In this document: one piece after another, positions 1 through 5,772 of the stretch
Position numbering within the stretch: the first letter of the stretch is position 1
Layout: each line of letters opens with the position of its first letter
Assembly: GCA_937127205.1 (NCBI GenBank)
Contig: CAKZLS010000234.1
Coordinates: forward strand, 1-5,772
Source: an uncultured Rhodospirillales bacterium
GTDB taxonomy: Bacteria > Pseudomonadota > Alphaproteobacteria > Rhodospirillales > Defluviicoccaceae
Direction of reading: 5' to 3'
DNA: 5,772 nt
The notes under the pieces: model-generated
What the model was told of the DNA's origin: nothing
Database searches by the model: none
What the model saw: the letters and a program-made list of their open reading frames with translations, nothing else
Program-made: the position numbers and the translations under genes

Positions 1-1788
1 GCCCGTAGTTACGCTTTGATCACGTAGAGCGATCGGCGCCGACAATGCGCCGAGGATCTTTTCCGCTACATTCGAGCCGTCCGCTCGGCTGGCCAGATCC
101 TCCAACACGATGACGAACTCGTCGCCGCCAAAACGGATCACGCCGTCGGCCTCGCGTACGCAGCTTGTCAATCGGGCCGCTACCTCGGCCAACAGAGAGT
201 CACCGGCTTCGTGCCCGAAATCGTCATTAATCCGTTTGAAGTCATCGAGATCCATAAACAGCAGTCCGACCAGTGTGTCGTGACGCCGCGCCCGAGCGAG
301 GGCCGCGCTCAGGTGATCGCGTAACCAGTTCCGGTTTCTCAGTCCGGTGGTGGTGTCATGAGTCGCGAGATAACGCATCCTGAGTTCAGCATTGACTCGC
401 TCGGTGATATCGAGCCCCGAACTCAGGCTTCCGACCGGGGTTCCGTGATCATCCGTGAGGATGCTATTACGCCAATCGATGATGCGGCGCTCGCCGGTCT
501 TGGTAATCATTGCCCCTTGCGATCGCGCCGATGACGGTTGACCGTCAGTGAACAGTTGCTTGTGCTTCTCCTTGGCCCGGGGACGCTGCTCTTCCGGCAC
601 CGCGAGGTCAAACCAATTTCGGCCAATCACGTCGTCGAGCGTGTAGCCAAGTACGGTGCATCCCTCCCGATTAATCAGCGTTATCCTTCCGTTCCGGTCG
701 AGCGCGACAATCAGGGCCTTCGCAATGGACAGGTAATTCTCGGCCCGGTCACGCTCGCGGACCGCTTGATCCTCGGCCGTCTTGCGGCGTTCAACCTCGC
801 TTCGCAGTTCGGCCGTGCGCTCCTGAACGCGGCGATCAAGTCCGGCACGCTCGGCGCTCAGTTCCGACACCACGCTTCCGATCAAGAGGCCGGCGATAGA
901 CAACATGATCATCAATACTTGGACATCGTGCGGGACAGCCCGATCCGGGGTCGCGGCTGCCAGCATCGCCACCACCGTATTCACCACGAGCGTGCCCCCG
1001 GCGGCGCCGACGATGCCGAAGCGCAGAGCGATCCAAATAATCGGCAGGAAAAACGGATACCACCGCAGCGGACTGTGGTAATCTGCGGCCCAAAGATGAA
1101 TCCCTGAAACAACCACCGTCACGAGTGCGGCTTCGGCAAGCAGTGCTCCTCGTGTTTGCGGAACAAACCCCCGAGGCAGCTCGAACCGCTTGTCTAACAG
1201 CAGGGCGCCGACGACGAGAATCGCGGGGGTGAGCGTCAGCACGCCGATCATGTCACCTGCCCAGAATCCGAGAATTGCGGATACGGTTTGCGGCCACGCC
1301 ACAAATCCGTTGGCCTCCAGATTGATGCATGACAACACGGCCGTGAAGAACGAGGCGGCAGCCCCGATGAGGCACAAATTGAGCACATCGCGGTAAGACC
1401 GCAGGTCCGCTTGAAACCGGCCCCATCTCGACATCAAGAAAGCCGTCAGCGTGTAACATAGGGCGGGGATCAGGCCATGTACCAGCTTTCCGCCAAGTTG
1501 GTCGATCGAAGTCAACGTCTTAGCGTCCCAAAGCGACATTCCGATCAACCCCAGGATCGCACCAGCCATCGTTTCGACGATAGCAACCACCAGGCCGAAC
1601 CGCCAACCGAATAACAACAGTGCCGCAAGCCGCAGACCCGCCGCCGGATACCAAGTGCTGACACCGCTCGTGATCTCGAACGCGCTAGCCACCCGGAACA
1701 ATACGAGAAACGCAAGCAGGTAAAGCGCACCGGCCGCAAGCAGCCACGATCGGCTGTAGATCACACGATTGCATGTCGTGTTCGGCAA
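1..1788 (-). CDS. MASE1-PAS-GGDEF membrane diguanylate cyclase, C-terminus beyond left edge
   Basis: Probable inner-membrane sensor that makes cyclic di-GMP from two GTP. The minus frame is open from 1839 to base 1, giving 596 codons in the window if it starts at TTG 1788. Residues 15-308 form about eight hydrophobic segments with MASE1 hallmarks (STWYPAAGLRLA at 44-55, GDMIGVLTLTPAIL at 178-191). A charged, probably coiled-coil linker (308-348) with an ERTAEL motif follows. A PAS/PAC domain covers about 349-463 and ends in GLDITERV. The GGDEF domain starts near 473 (DTTTGLRNRNWL) and has an intact active-site loop, RFGGDEF, with GGDEF at 554-558. An RxxD inhibitory site (READ, 545-548) lies exactly five residues before it, so product feedback is expected. 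The first in-frame ATG is at 1569, inside the membrane domain, so the start is not ATG. TTG 1788 has a purine-rich AAGGGG upstream; GTG 1764 is the alternative. Whether an EAL domain follows cannot be seen. Confidence 0.88.
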   Translation of the reverse strand, partial: MPNTTCNRVIYSRSWLLAAGALYLLAFLVLFRVASAFEITSGVSTWYPAAGLRLAALLLFGWRFGLVVAIVETMAGAILGLIGMSLWDAKTLTSIDQLGGKLVHGLIPALCYTLTAFLMSRWGRFQADLRSYRDVLNLCLIGAAASFFTAVLSCINLEANGFVAWPQTVSAILGFWAGDMIGVLTLTPAILVVGALLLDKRFELPRGFVPQTRGALLAEAALVTVVVSGIHLWAADYHSPLRWYPFFLPIIWIALRFGIVGAAGGTLVVNTVVAMLAAATPDRAVPHDVQVLMIMLSIAGLLIGSVVSELSAERAGLDRRVQERTAELRSEVERRKTAEDQAVRERDRAENYLSIAKALIVALDRNGRITLINREGCTVLGYTLDDVIGRNWFDLAVPEEQRPRAKEKHKQLFTDGQPSSARSQGAMITKTGERRIIDWRNSILTDDHGTPVGSLSSGLDITERVNAELRMRYLATHDTTTGLRNRNWLRDHLSAALARARRHDTLVGLLFMDLDDFKRINDDFGHEAGDSLLAEVAARLTSCVREADGVIRFGGDEFVIVLEDLASRADGSNVAEKILGALSAPIALRDQSVTTG

Positions 1789-1942
1789 CGGCTGCCCCCC
1801 TTGCCAACATTTCGGCAAACCCCTTGCCGGTCCGAATGGTTATACCACTTCGGCGCTCACTTCCCATGCAGAAATTGACGTAAGACGCTTAAAACACCCG
1901 CATGTGGGGCAGATGTAATACCTAGCCCGTCATTGAGGCGGG

Positions 1943-2464
1943 TCAGTCGAGGGTCGCTAGATATGGCAGGTGCCGGTACTTCTCGCCATAGTCGAAGCCA
2001 TACCCGACGATGAACACATCGGGCACGGTGAAACCGACGATATTCGCGCTGATGTCGGTCTGCCGCCGGCTTGGCTTGTCTAGCAAGACGCAGGTCACTA
2101 CCCGTTCCGCCCCCTGCTCCAGCAAAAGCCTCCGCGCGAGCGAGAGCGTATTTCCGGTATCGACGATGTCATCGACCAGCAATACCGGCTGACCGGTAAT
2201 GGCGGCCGGGATATTTCCCTCTAACCGGACCTCACCCGAACTATCGCGGCCGTCCCCATAGCTGCTCACCTTAACGAACTCGATGCGGGGGGCATGTCCG
2301 ATCCGGTCCATCGCGCGCGCAAGGTCGGCGACGAACACGAAGCTTCCCTTTAGCAGACCCACAATGGTGAAATCCTGAGGAAACGTCTTGGCGATTTCCT
2401 CGGCCAGATCGTCGACCCGCCCCGCGATGTCGGCTTCTTCAAACAGCGTGCGCAAAGTTGTCAC
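1943..2464 (-). CDS. hpt: Hypoxanthine phosphoribosyltransferase
   Basis: Cytosolic purine-salvage enzyme that joins hypoxanthine (often also guanine) to PRPP, giving IMP or GMP and pyrophosphate. Numbered from GTG 2464 it is 173 residues, close to the usual 175-185. Visible family signatures are VGLLKGSFVFVADL (35-48), the flexible-loop SSYGDG (67-72), the PRPP-binding motif VLLVDDIVDTGNTL (94-107) with its acidic pair, the purine-contact segment DKPSRR (129-134), and the C-terminal VGYGFDY...YRHLPY (153-168). The frame stays open upstream to another GTG at 2518, which would add 18 residues (beginning HEAWFRRF) that do not resemble the family N-terminus. GTG 2464 is preferred because homology begins there (TTLRTLFEEADIA) and GGAG lies 9 nt before it. 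It is followed after 154 bp by the cyclase gene on the same strand; no strong terminator separates them, so co-transcription is possible but unproven. Confidence 0.95.
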   Translation of the reverse strand: MTTLRTLFEEADIAGRVDDLAEEIAKTFPQDFTIVGLLKGSFVFVADLARAMDRIGHAPRIEFVKVSSYGDGRDSSGEVRLEGNIPAAITGQPVLLVDDIVDTGNTLSLARRLLLEQGAERVVTCVLLDKPSRRQTDISANIVGFTVPDVFIVGYGFDYGEKYRHLPYLATLD

Positions 2465-2524
2465 CGTATCCCACTCCGCCCCGCGGCACAGGAACCGTCG
2501 GAACCAAGCCTCATGCACCCTAGA

Positions 2525-2551
2525 TGGCGCCGCGTCAAGGGCGGGGCGCCA
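2525..2551. repeat. Short inverted repeat between hpt and the transporter remnant
   Basis: TGGCGCC at 2525-2531 and GGCGCCA at 2545-2551 are perfect 7-bp inverted arms around a 13-nt loop. The repeat lies just downstream of the 62-codon ORF and upstream of hpt. No T-run follows on the minus strand, so it is a poor Rho-independent terminator. It might be a protein-binding site or chance, since GGCGCC is itself palindromic. Confidence 0.25.
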
Positions 2552-2554
2552 ATG

Positions 2555-2743
2555 TCACGGGGATTTAATGGCTCCGACCCGACAGCCGCTCCCTGGGCGT
2601 ATTGCACGGCCGGTCACTTTACCTTCATTAACCGCCATGGGTAGCGCGGCGATCAGGGCGTCGACCGGGTAGAGATCAGCGCCCAAGGCTATATCCCGAT
2701 TACGTTCGTCGGTATCGACCTGTACGACTTGATCCACAACCAC
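2555..2743 (-). CDS. Small ORF of unknown function, doubtful
   Basis: A 62-codon minus-strand frame starts with GTG 19 bases after the transporter stop codon and ends with TGA 90 bases before the preferred hpt start. In its favour is a good ribosome-binding sequence, GGGAGACAAGGG, ending about 6 nt before the GTG, and the tight same-strand spacing. Against it are only moderate preference for G or C at third codon positions and no motif I recognise. The protein is acidic in its first half (DTDERNRDIALGADLYPVD) and basic and glycine-rich at the end. It has no transmembrane segment or signal peptide. It could be a real small protein translated with the transporter, a gene remnant, or a chance frame. 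Confidence 0.28.
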   Translation of the reverse strand: MVVDQVVQVDTDERNRDIALGADLYPVDALIAALPMAVNEGKVTGRAIRPGSGCRVGAIKSP

Positions 2744-2761
2744 GACGCCCTTGTCTCCCGA

Positions 2762-4043
2762 TCAGGAACGCTTCGCGGCCGCGGTGATCTTCGGCAAACG
2801 CGCGATTACCACCAGCGAGAGAACCGTTGCCGCCACTAAATAATAGACCGGCGCGAACTCATCGCCGGTGCGGTGGATCAGATAGGTAGCAACAAACGGG
2901 GTGGTGCCGCCGAATATGGCCATACACGTATTGTAGCCGAGCGCAAGCGCGCTGCAGCGTACCGGCACCGGCACCATTTCCGACAGCACGGTAATGGACA
3001 GTGCCCAGCCGATGGCATTGAACACAGAGAACCCAAGCTGTCCCAGGAACACCCATGCGAGATCTTGCTGATGCATGAGCGACCACAGCGGCCACGCAAA
3101 CAGAAGTGTTCCAATGGCACCGAAAGCGAGAACGGCGCGGCGGCCCACCCGGTCCGACCAATACCCGAACACCAGCCCGGCAAAGGCGATGACGATGAGA
3201 TTGATGGTCGAGATATCAAGAGCCTGAGCGGTGGATAAATGCATCTGATCCGTCAGGTATGACGCGGCATAGACGAAGATTAGAAAGTAAATGATCGCCG
3301 TCGGTATCAAGAGCACCATCATCTGCGCGATCACCGTCCAGTACTTTTTTTACGGCAACGCGGATGGGAGATTGAATGCGTTCTGCGAGCGTCGCAATCG
3401 CCGACGATTCGTCGAGATCCCGGCGCAACAGGGCGCTGAACAATGCCACGGTGCCACCAATGAAGAACGGGATACGCCATCCCCACCCATGGAACTGTGC
3501 GTCTGTCATCAAGGTGCTGAGAGCCGCCGGGACGCCCGACCCCAGCACACAACCAAACATCATGGCGAAGGCGATCCAGCTGCCTACGAACCCTCGTGAG
3601 TTTTCGCTGGCTTCTTCCACGACCAGCACGCCCGACGCCATATATTCTCCAGCCACCGAGATGCCTTGGATGATCCGGATCAGAACCAGCAGCACCGACG
3701 CTGATACGCCGATCTGAGCGTTGGTCGGTAACGCTCCTATGAGAATGGAACCGACGCCCATTATGATCACCGACGACAGCAGCGCCGGCTTGCGGCCAAA
3801 ACGGTCGCCGATATGACCGTAGATCACGCTGCCAATGGGCCGCACGGCGTAGCCCACCGCCAGCACCGCGAAGGCGGAAAGCAGCGATGCCACAGGGTCG
3901 TCAGAAGGAAAAAAGAGCCGGCCGAGGATCGGCGCGAGAAAGCCATAGACGGTAAAATCATACCACTCCAGCACATTGCCGCTGGTCGCCGCCACCACCG
4001 CTCGGGGCGTCATGCGGGTTTTCCGCGTCGGGTATGCCGCCAT
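2762..4043 (-). pseudogene. MFS transporter, MHS (metabolite:H+ symporter) type, split by a one-base frameshift
   Basis: Inner-membrane secondary transporter of the MHS branch (relatives include ProP and KgtP), normally taking up small solutes such as carboxylates or betaines with protons. The substrate cannot be read from sequence. The N-terminal half (frame 4043 to 3216) has NVLEWYDFTVYGF (23-35), the loop motif GHIGDRFGRK (76-85), RIIQG and GWGWRIPFFIGG. The C-terminal half (frame 3334 to 2762) has the repeated loop motif GYWSDRVGRR (293-302 in restored numbering) and further hydrophobic helices. The halves are joined by removing one base from the seven-A run (minus strand) at 3345-3351, which gives VAVKKYWTVIAQMM and a normal 426-residue protein. 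As written, the first half ends in about 42 non-transporter residues after Lys233. ATG 4043 has a purine-rich GAGAGAGACGAG leader. Either a true inactivating mutation or a homopolymer sequencing error. Confidence 0.85.
3345..3351 (-). other. Seven-A homopolymer at the transporter frameshift
   Basis: The plus strand has seven T here. On the minus strand the zero frame reads GTA-AAA-AAA-GTA, while the downstream transporter frame requires AAG-TAC-TGG. A six-A run restores one continuous reading frame. The downstream frame has a TAA stop at 3350-3352, immediately before the run, so the junction is confined to the run itself. Confidence 0.85.
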
Positions 4044-4112
4044 TCTCGTCTCTCTCTTCGCGTTGGTCGCATGCCGGGGTGGCTACCGCCTTTGCCGTGA
4101 TCATCTAGACGG

Positions 4113-4118
4113 TGTCAA
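4113..4118 (-). promoter_or_regulatory. Possible -35 element for the transporter gene
   Basis: The minus strand reads TTGACA, a perfect sigma-70-type -35 hexamer, 69 bp upstream of the transporter ATG. The hexamer at 17-bp spacing (GCAAAG) is a poor -10, so only half of a promoter is convincing. Confidence 0.22.
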
Positions 4119-4247
4119 GCGGATGTGAGATTTCCAACCTCGCGTCATGTAGAAATTAGATTTTGTTCATTTCCGAGACGTTCTTGACGGCGCTCTCCTG
4201 GCGGCTTGTTCACGTTCGATTTCGGATATATGGATGAGTTGTCCAAT

Positions 4248-4252
4248 GGGAG
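4248..4252 (+). promoter_or_regulatory. Ribosome binding site that decides the nrtR start
   Basis: GGGAG lies 5 nt before ATG 4258. In-frame ATGs also occur at 4234 and 4246, but the first is preceded only by a weak GGA and the second by no Shine-Dalgarno-like sequence. This favours the third ATG, and the protein family's first beta strand (TGLTAVILAV) begins a few residues later. Confidence 0.6.
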
Positions 4253-4257
4253 ATGCG

Positions 4258-5310
4258 ATGAACAATCCAGGCACGGTTACCGGGCTCACCGCCGTCATTC
4301 TCGCGGTCACGGAAGAGACGCCTCGTGTCCTCGTGGTGCGTCGAATGAGCCACGATCTTGCGACACCCGCCCAACTTGGATCAGTGGACCCGGACGTCGA
4401 CAGTCCCGACACATTCCCCTTCGGACCCTTTGATCCGGTCCGCCATCGCACCCTCGAGAGCGGCCTGCGGCAGTGGGTCGAGGAGCAGACCGGCCTCGAT
4501 CTCCGCTACGTGGAACAACTTTATACCTTCGGCAACGAGTTCCGGGATCCGCGGGAGCTTCACGGCGGACCCCGGCTGGTGTCGGTCGGCTACTTGGCCC
4601 TCACCCGCGAGTCCCCGGTGGCCGGGACCGGCGATGCGGAGTGGCGCGACTGGTACAGCTTCCTGCCGTGGGAGGATATGCGCGAGGGATCGCCCAAGCT
4701 TATCGAGACGGTGATCCGCCCCGCGTTGCGAACGTGGATCGACCAGGCGGCTGACCGCGCAACCCGCGAGCAGCGCGAAGAGCGAGTCTCGGTTTGCTTC
4801 GGCTTTGACGCCGCGGCTCCGCGCGACCCGGTTCGCACGCTGGAGCGCTATGAGCTTCTCTATGAAGCCGATGCCGTCATCGAGACCCACCGCGACCGCC
4901 TCGCCATCCAGCGCGCGCGCGGCGTCACCCCGACGGAACCCGATCCCCGTGCACTCGAGTCAGCGCGATTGCTCGGCGCGCCCATGGCGCTCGACAACAG
5001 GCGAATTCTTGCGACGGCCCTCGGCCGTATCCGGGGAAAGCTGGCGTACCGGCCCGTGGTATTCGATTTATTACCCACCGAATTTACGTTGTTCCAGCTC
5101 CAGCGCGTGGTCGAGGCGCTGGCCGGCAAGCGGCTGCACAAACAGAATTTCCGGCGCATGCTGATGGCCGGCGACCTCGTCGAACCCACCGGCCGCATGG
5201 ACAGCAGTGGACGCGGACGGCCAGCCGAACTGTACCGGTTTCGCCGCGGTGTGGCCCAGGAACGCGCGATCGTCGGTGTAACCCTGCCAAGCATAAGCGC
5301 CGCTGAATAA
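4258..5310 (+). CDS. nrtR: NrtR, Nudix-related transcriptional regulator of NAD biosynthesis
   Basis: DNA-binding regulator, in characterised relatives a repressor of NAD genes relieved by ADP-ribose or another NAD-derived ligand. From ATG 4258 it is 350 residues. Residues about 8-165 form a Nudix-like fold (TGLTAVILAV, then VLVVRR). Its Nudix box is degenerate: around 66-80 it reads LESGLRQWVEEQTGL, so the usual Arg-Glu pair is Arg71-Gln72, while Glu75 and Glu76 remain. That fits a ligand sensor rather than a hydrolase. Residues about 264-330 are the NrtR winged helix (FDLLPTEFTLFQLQRVVEAL, then KQNFRRML and GRGRPAELYRF). The roughly 100-residue middle segment makes it longer than compact NrtRs of about 230-240 residues and resembles the long form often called NAD regulator in alphaproteobacteria. 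nadA follows 124 bp downstream on the same strand with two palindromes between, supporting a local role. Alternative start: ATG 4234. Confidence 0.88.
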   Translation: MNNPGTVTGLTAVILAVTEETPRVLVVRRMSHDLATPAQLGSVDPDVDSPDTFPFGPFDPVRHRTLESGLRQWVEEQTGLDLRYVEQLYTFGNEFRDPRELHGGPRLVSVGYLALTRESPVAGTGDAEWRDWYSFLPWEDMREGSPKLIETVIRPALRTWIDQAADRATREQREERVSVCFGFDAAAPRDPVRTLERYELLYEADAVIETHRDRLAIQRARGVTPTEPDPRALESARLLGAPMALDNRRILATALGRIRGKLAYRPVVFDLLPTEFTLFQLQRVVEALAGKRLHKQNFRRMLMAGDLVEPTGRMDSSGRGRPAELYRFRRGVAQERAIVGVTLPSISAAE

Positions 5311-5354
5311 CTCACCGATATCTTCCTTTGCCGGTCATACAGCTGAAATGCGCC

Positions 5355-5388
5355 TTGCGTTATACTCGTTAAGAGCATAAACTATACT
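5355..5388 (+). promoter_or_regulatory. Probable nadA promoter overlapping the operators
   Basis: TTGCGT at 5355-5360 and TAAACT at 5378-5383 are separated by 17 bp, an acceptable sigma-70-like pair. TATACT at 5383-5388 is a closer match to the -10 consensus but lacks a good -35 at the right distance. In either reading the promoter is covered by the two palindromes, as expected for repression. The exact start of transcription is not determinable here. Confidence 0.4.
5360..5380. promoter_or_regulatory. Putative NrtR operator 1
   Basis: Imperfect palindrome TATACTC (5361-5367), 5-nt centre GTTAA, GAGCATA (5373-5379). The arms match at six of seven positions, and a flanking T/A pair extends the symmetry. 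Assigned to NrtR because it lies between nrtR and nadA and recurs next door. The family's known sites are palindromes of about this size. Confidence 0.75.
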
Positions 5389-5402
5389 CAAATTGAGCAT
5401 AA
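5382..5402. promoter_or_regulatory. Putative NrtR operator 2
   Basis: Second copy with the same arms: TATACTC (5383-5389), centre AAATT, GAGCATA (5395-5401). The arms are identical to those of operator 1, while the 5-nt centre differs. That is the pattern expected when the arms are under selection. Its start is 22 bp from that of operator 1, about two helical turns, so two dimers could sit on the same DNA face. Confidence 0.75.
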
Positions 5403-5424
5403 AAGCGTTTCTGTTCAGAGGGTT

Positions 5425-5428
5425 GGAG
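5425..5428 (+). promoter_or_regulatory. nadA ribosome binding site
   Basis: GGAG lies 6 nt before ATG 5435, a normal spacing, and fixes the nadA start. Confidence 0.7.
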
Positions 5429-5434
5429 AATCAG

Positions 5435-5772
5435 ATGTCAGCAATACATCCCGATACCGATACGGCACTTCGCGAGACAGCCCATCTCTCCTCGCGGGTC
5501 AAGGACGTCATCCCGAAGACGGAATGGCCGTTACTGGCATCGCCCGTCGCCGCCATCAACCGGTTGAAGCGGGAGCGCAACGCCGTCATCCTCGCCCACA
5601 ATTATCAAACCCCCGACATCTTTCACTGCGTCGCCGATATCGTCGGCGACTCGCTGGCGCTTGCGCGTCGTGCCGCCGAGACGGATGCGGACGTGATCGT
5701 CATGGCCGGCGTCCACTTCATGGCCGAGACCGCAAAACTGCTCAATCCGGAAAAGATCGTGCTGATCCCGGA
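5435..5772 (+). CDS. nadA: Quinolinate synthase NadA, N-terminal 112 codons, cut by right edge
   Basis: Cytosolic 4Fe-4S enzyme of de novo NAD synthesis. It condenses iminoaspartate with dihydroxyacetone phosphate to make quinolinate. The visible part begins MSAIHPDTDT and contains the family's first-domain signatures: NAVILAHNYQTPDIFH, with the conserved His and Tyr, then ADIVGDSLALARRA, and VIVMAGVHFMAETAKLLNPEK. The cysteine ligands visible in full-length proteins would mostly lie beyond the window. The roughly 40-residue leader before the ERNAVILAHNYQ segment (KDVIPKTEWPLL) is typical of alphaproteobacterial NadA. It is probably the first gene of a nad operon (nadB and nadC often follow in this group, not visible here) and is likely repressed by NrtR through the two upstream palindromes. 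Confidence 0.95.
   Translation, partial: MSAIHPDTDTALRETAHLSSRVKDVIPKTEWPLLASPVAAINRLKRERNAVILAHNYQTPDIFHCVADIVGDSLALARRAAETDADVIVMAGVHFMAETAKLLNPEKIVLIP

Larger units (their letters stand above)
4044..4257. other. Divergent intergenic region between the transporter and nrtR
   Basis: It must carry the start signals of both divergent genes. On the plus strand, TTGACG at 4184-4189 is a possible -35 for nrtR, but the hexamer 17 bp on (TGTTCA) is weak. An AT-rich patch lies at about 4150-4172. No copy of the TATACTC-N5-GAGCATA palindrome found upstream of nadA is present, so nothing visible suggests that NrtR controls itself or the transporter from here. Confidence 0.4.

Noticed and set aside
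538..1107. Plus-strand open frame of 189 codons
   Set aside because: It lies opposite the PAS, linker and membrane part of the cyclase. Its product is low in hydrophobic order and rich in His, Arg and Gln, as expected for an antisense shadow.
1839..1844. TATAAC on the minus strand as a -10 for the cyclase gene
   Set aside because: It is well placed, but no acceptable -35 hexamer is found 16-18 bp upstream, so I do not annotate it.
1685..1867. ATG 1867 frame as the true N-terminus of the cyclase
   Set aside because: It is in a different frame from the MASE1 domain and would need an additional frameshift. Its product is hydrophilic and shows no MASE1 features.
1925..1943. Hairpin at the end of hpt as a Rho-independent terminator
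   Set aside because: The stem is only CCCG/CGGG plus one more pair around a mismatch on the minus strand, and no T-run follows.
3345..3351. Programmed -1 ribosomal frameshifting at the A run
   Set aside because: The run resembles a slippery site, but the transporter frame needs a +1 shift (loss of one base). A -1 slip would give another, unrelated frame.
4381..4890. Minus-strand open frame of 169 codons opposite nrtR
   Set aside because: The plus-strand nrtR has clear domain matches over the whole stretch. This frame shows no motif and is explained by high GC at third positions.
4860..5378. Minus-strand open frame of 172 codons
   Set aside because: Antisense to the winged-helix end of nrtR and running into the operator region; composition rich in Ser and Arg with no recognisable domain.

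Overview
The window looks like a chromosomal segment of a moderately GC-rich bacterium, most probably an alphaproteobacterium. The strongest clue is the pairing of a long NrtR-type NAD regulator with an alphaproteobacterial-style nadA. The lineage is inferred from protein character, since no search could be run. No RNA gene, CRISPR array, insertion sequence or phage gene was recognised.

Layout, left to right. (1) Bases 1-1788, minus strand: the 5' portion of a membrane-bound MASE1-PAS-GGDEF diguanylate cyclase whose C-terminus lies beyond the left edge. (2) Bases 1943-2464, minus strand: hpt, hypoxanthine phosphoribosyltransferase for purine salvage. (3) Bases 2519-2761: a spacer that may hold a 62-codon ORF of unknown nature and a small inverted repeat. 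(4) Bases 2762-4043, minus strand: a major facilitator transporter of the metabolite:H+ symporter (MHS) type, split into two frames by one extra base in a run of seven A (minus strand). (5) Bases 4044-4257: a divergent intergenic region. (6) Bases 4258-5310, plus strand: nrtR, a transcriptional regulator with a degenerate Nudix domain and a C-terminal winged helix. (7) Bases 5311-5434: a regulatory region with two near-identical palindromes, TATACTC-N5-GAGCATA, 22 bp apart. (8) Bases 5435-5772, plus strand: the start of nadA, quinolinate synthase, cut by the right edge.

The best-supported functional unit is nrtR plus nadA. NrtR probably senses an NAD-derived ligand (ADP-ribose or NAD in characterised family members) and represses de novo NAD synthesis by binding the two palindromes over the nadA promoter. 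hpt, the diguanylate cyclase and the transporter show no clear functional link to that unit. I see no convincing undescribed system here. The most useful second looks are the tandem operator, the catalytically degenerate Nudix box and the frameshifted transporter.
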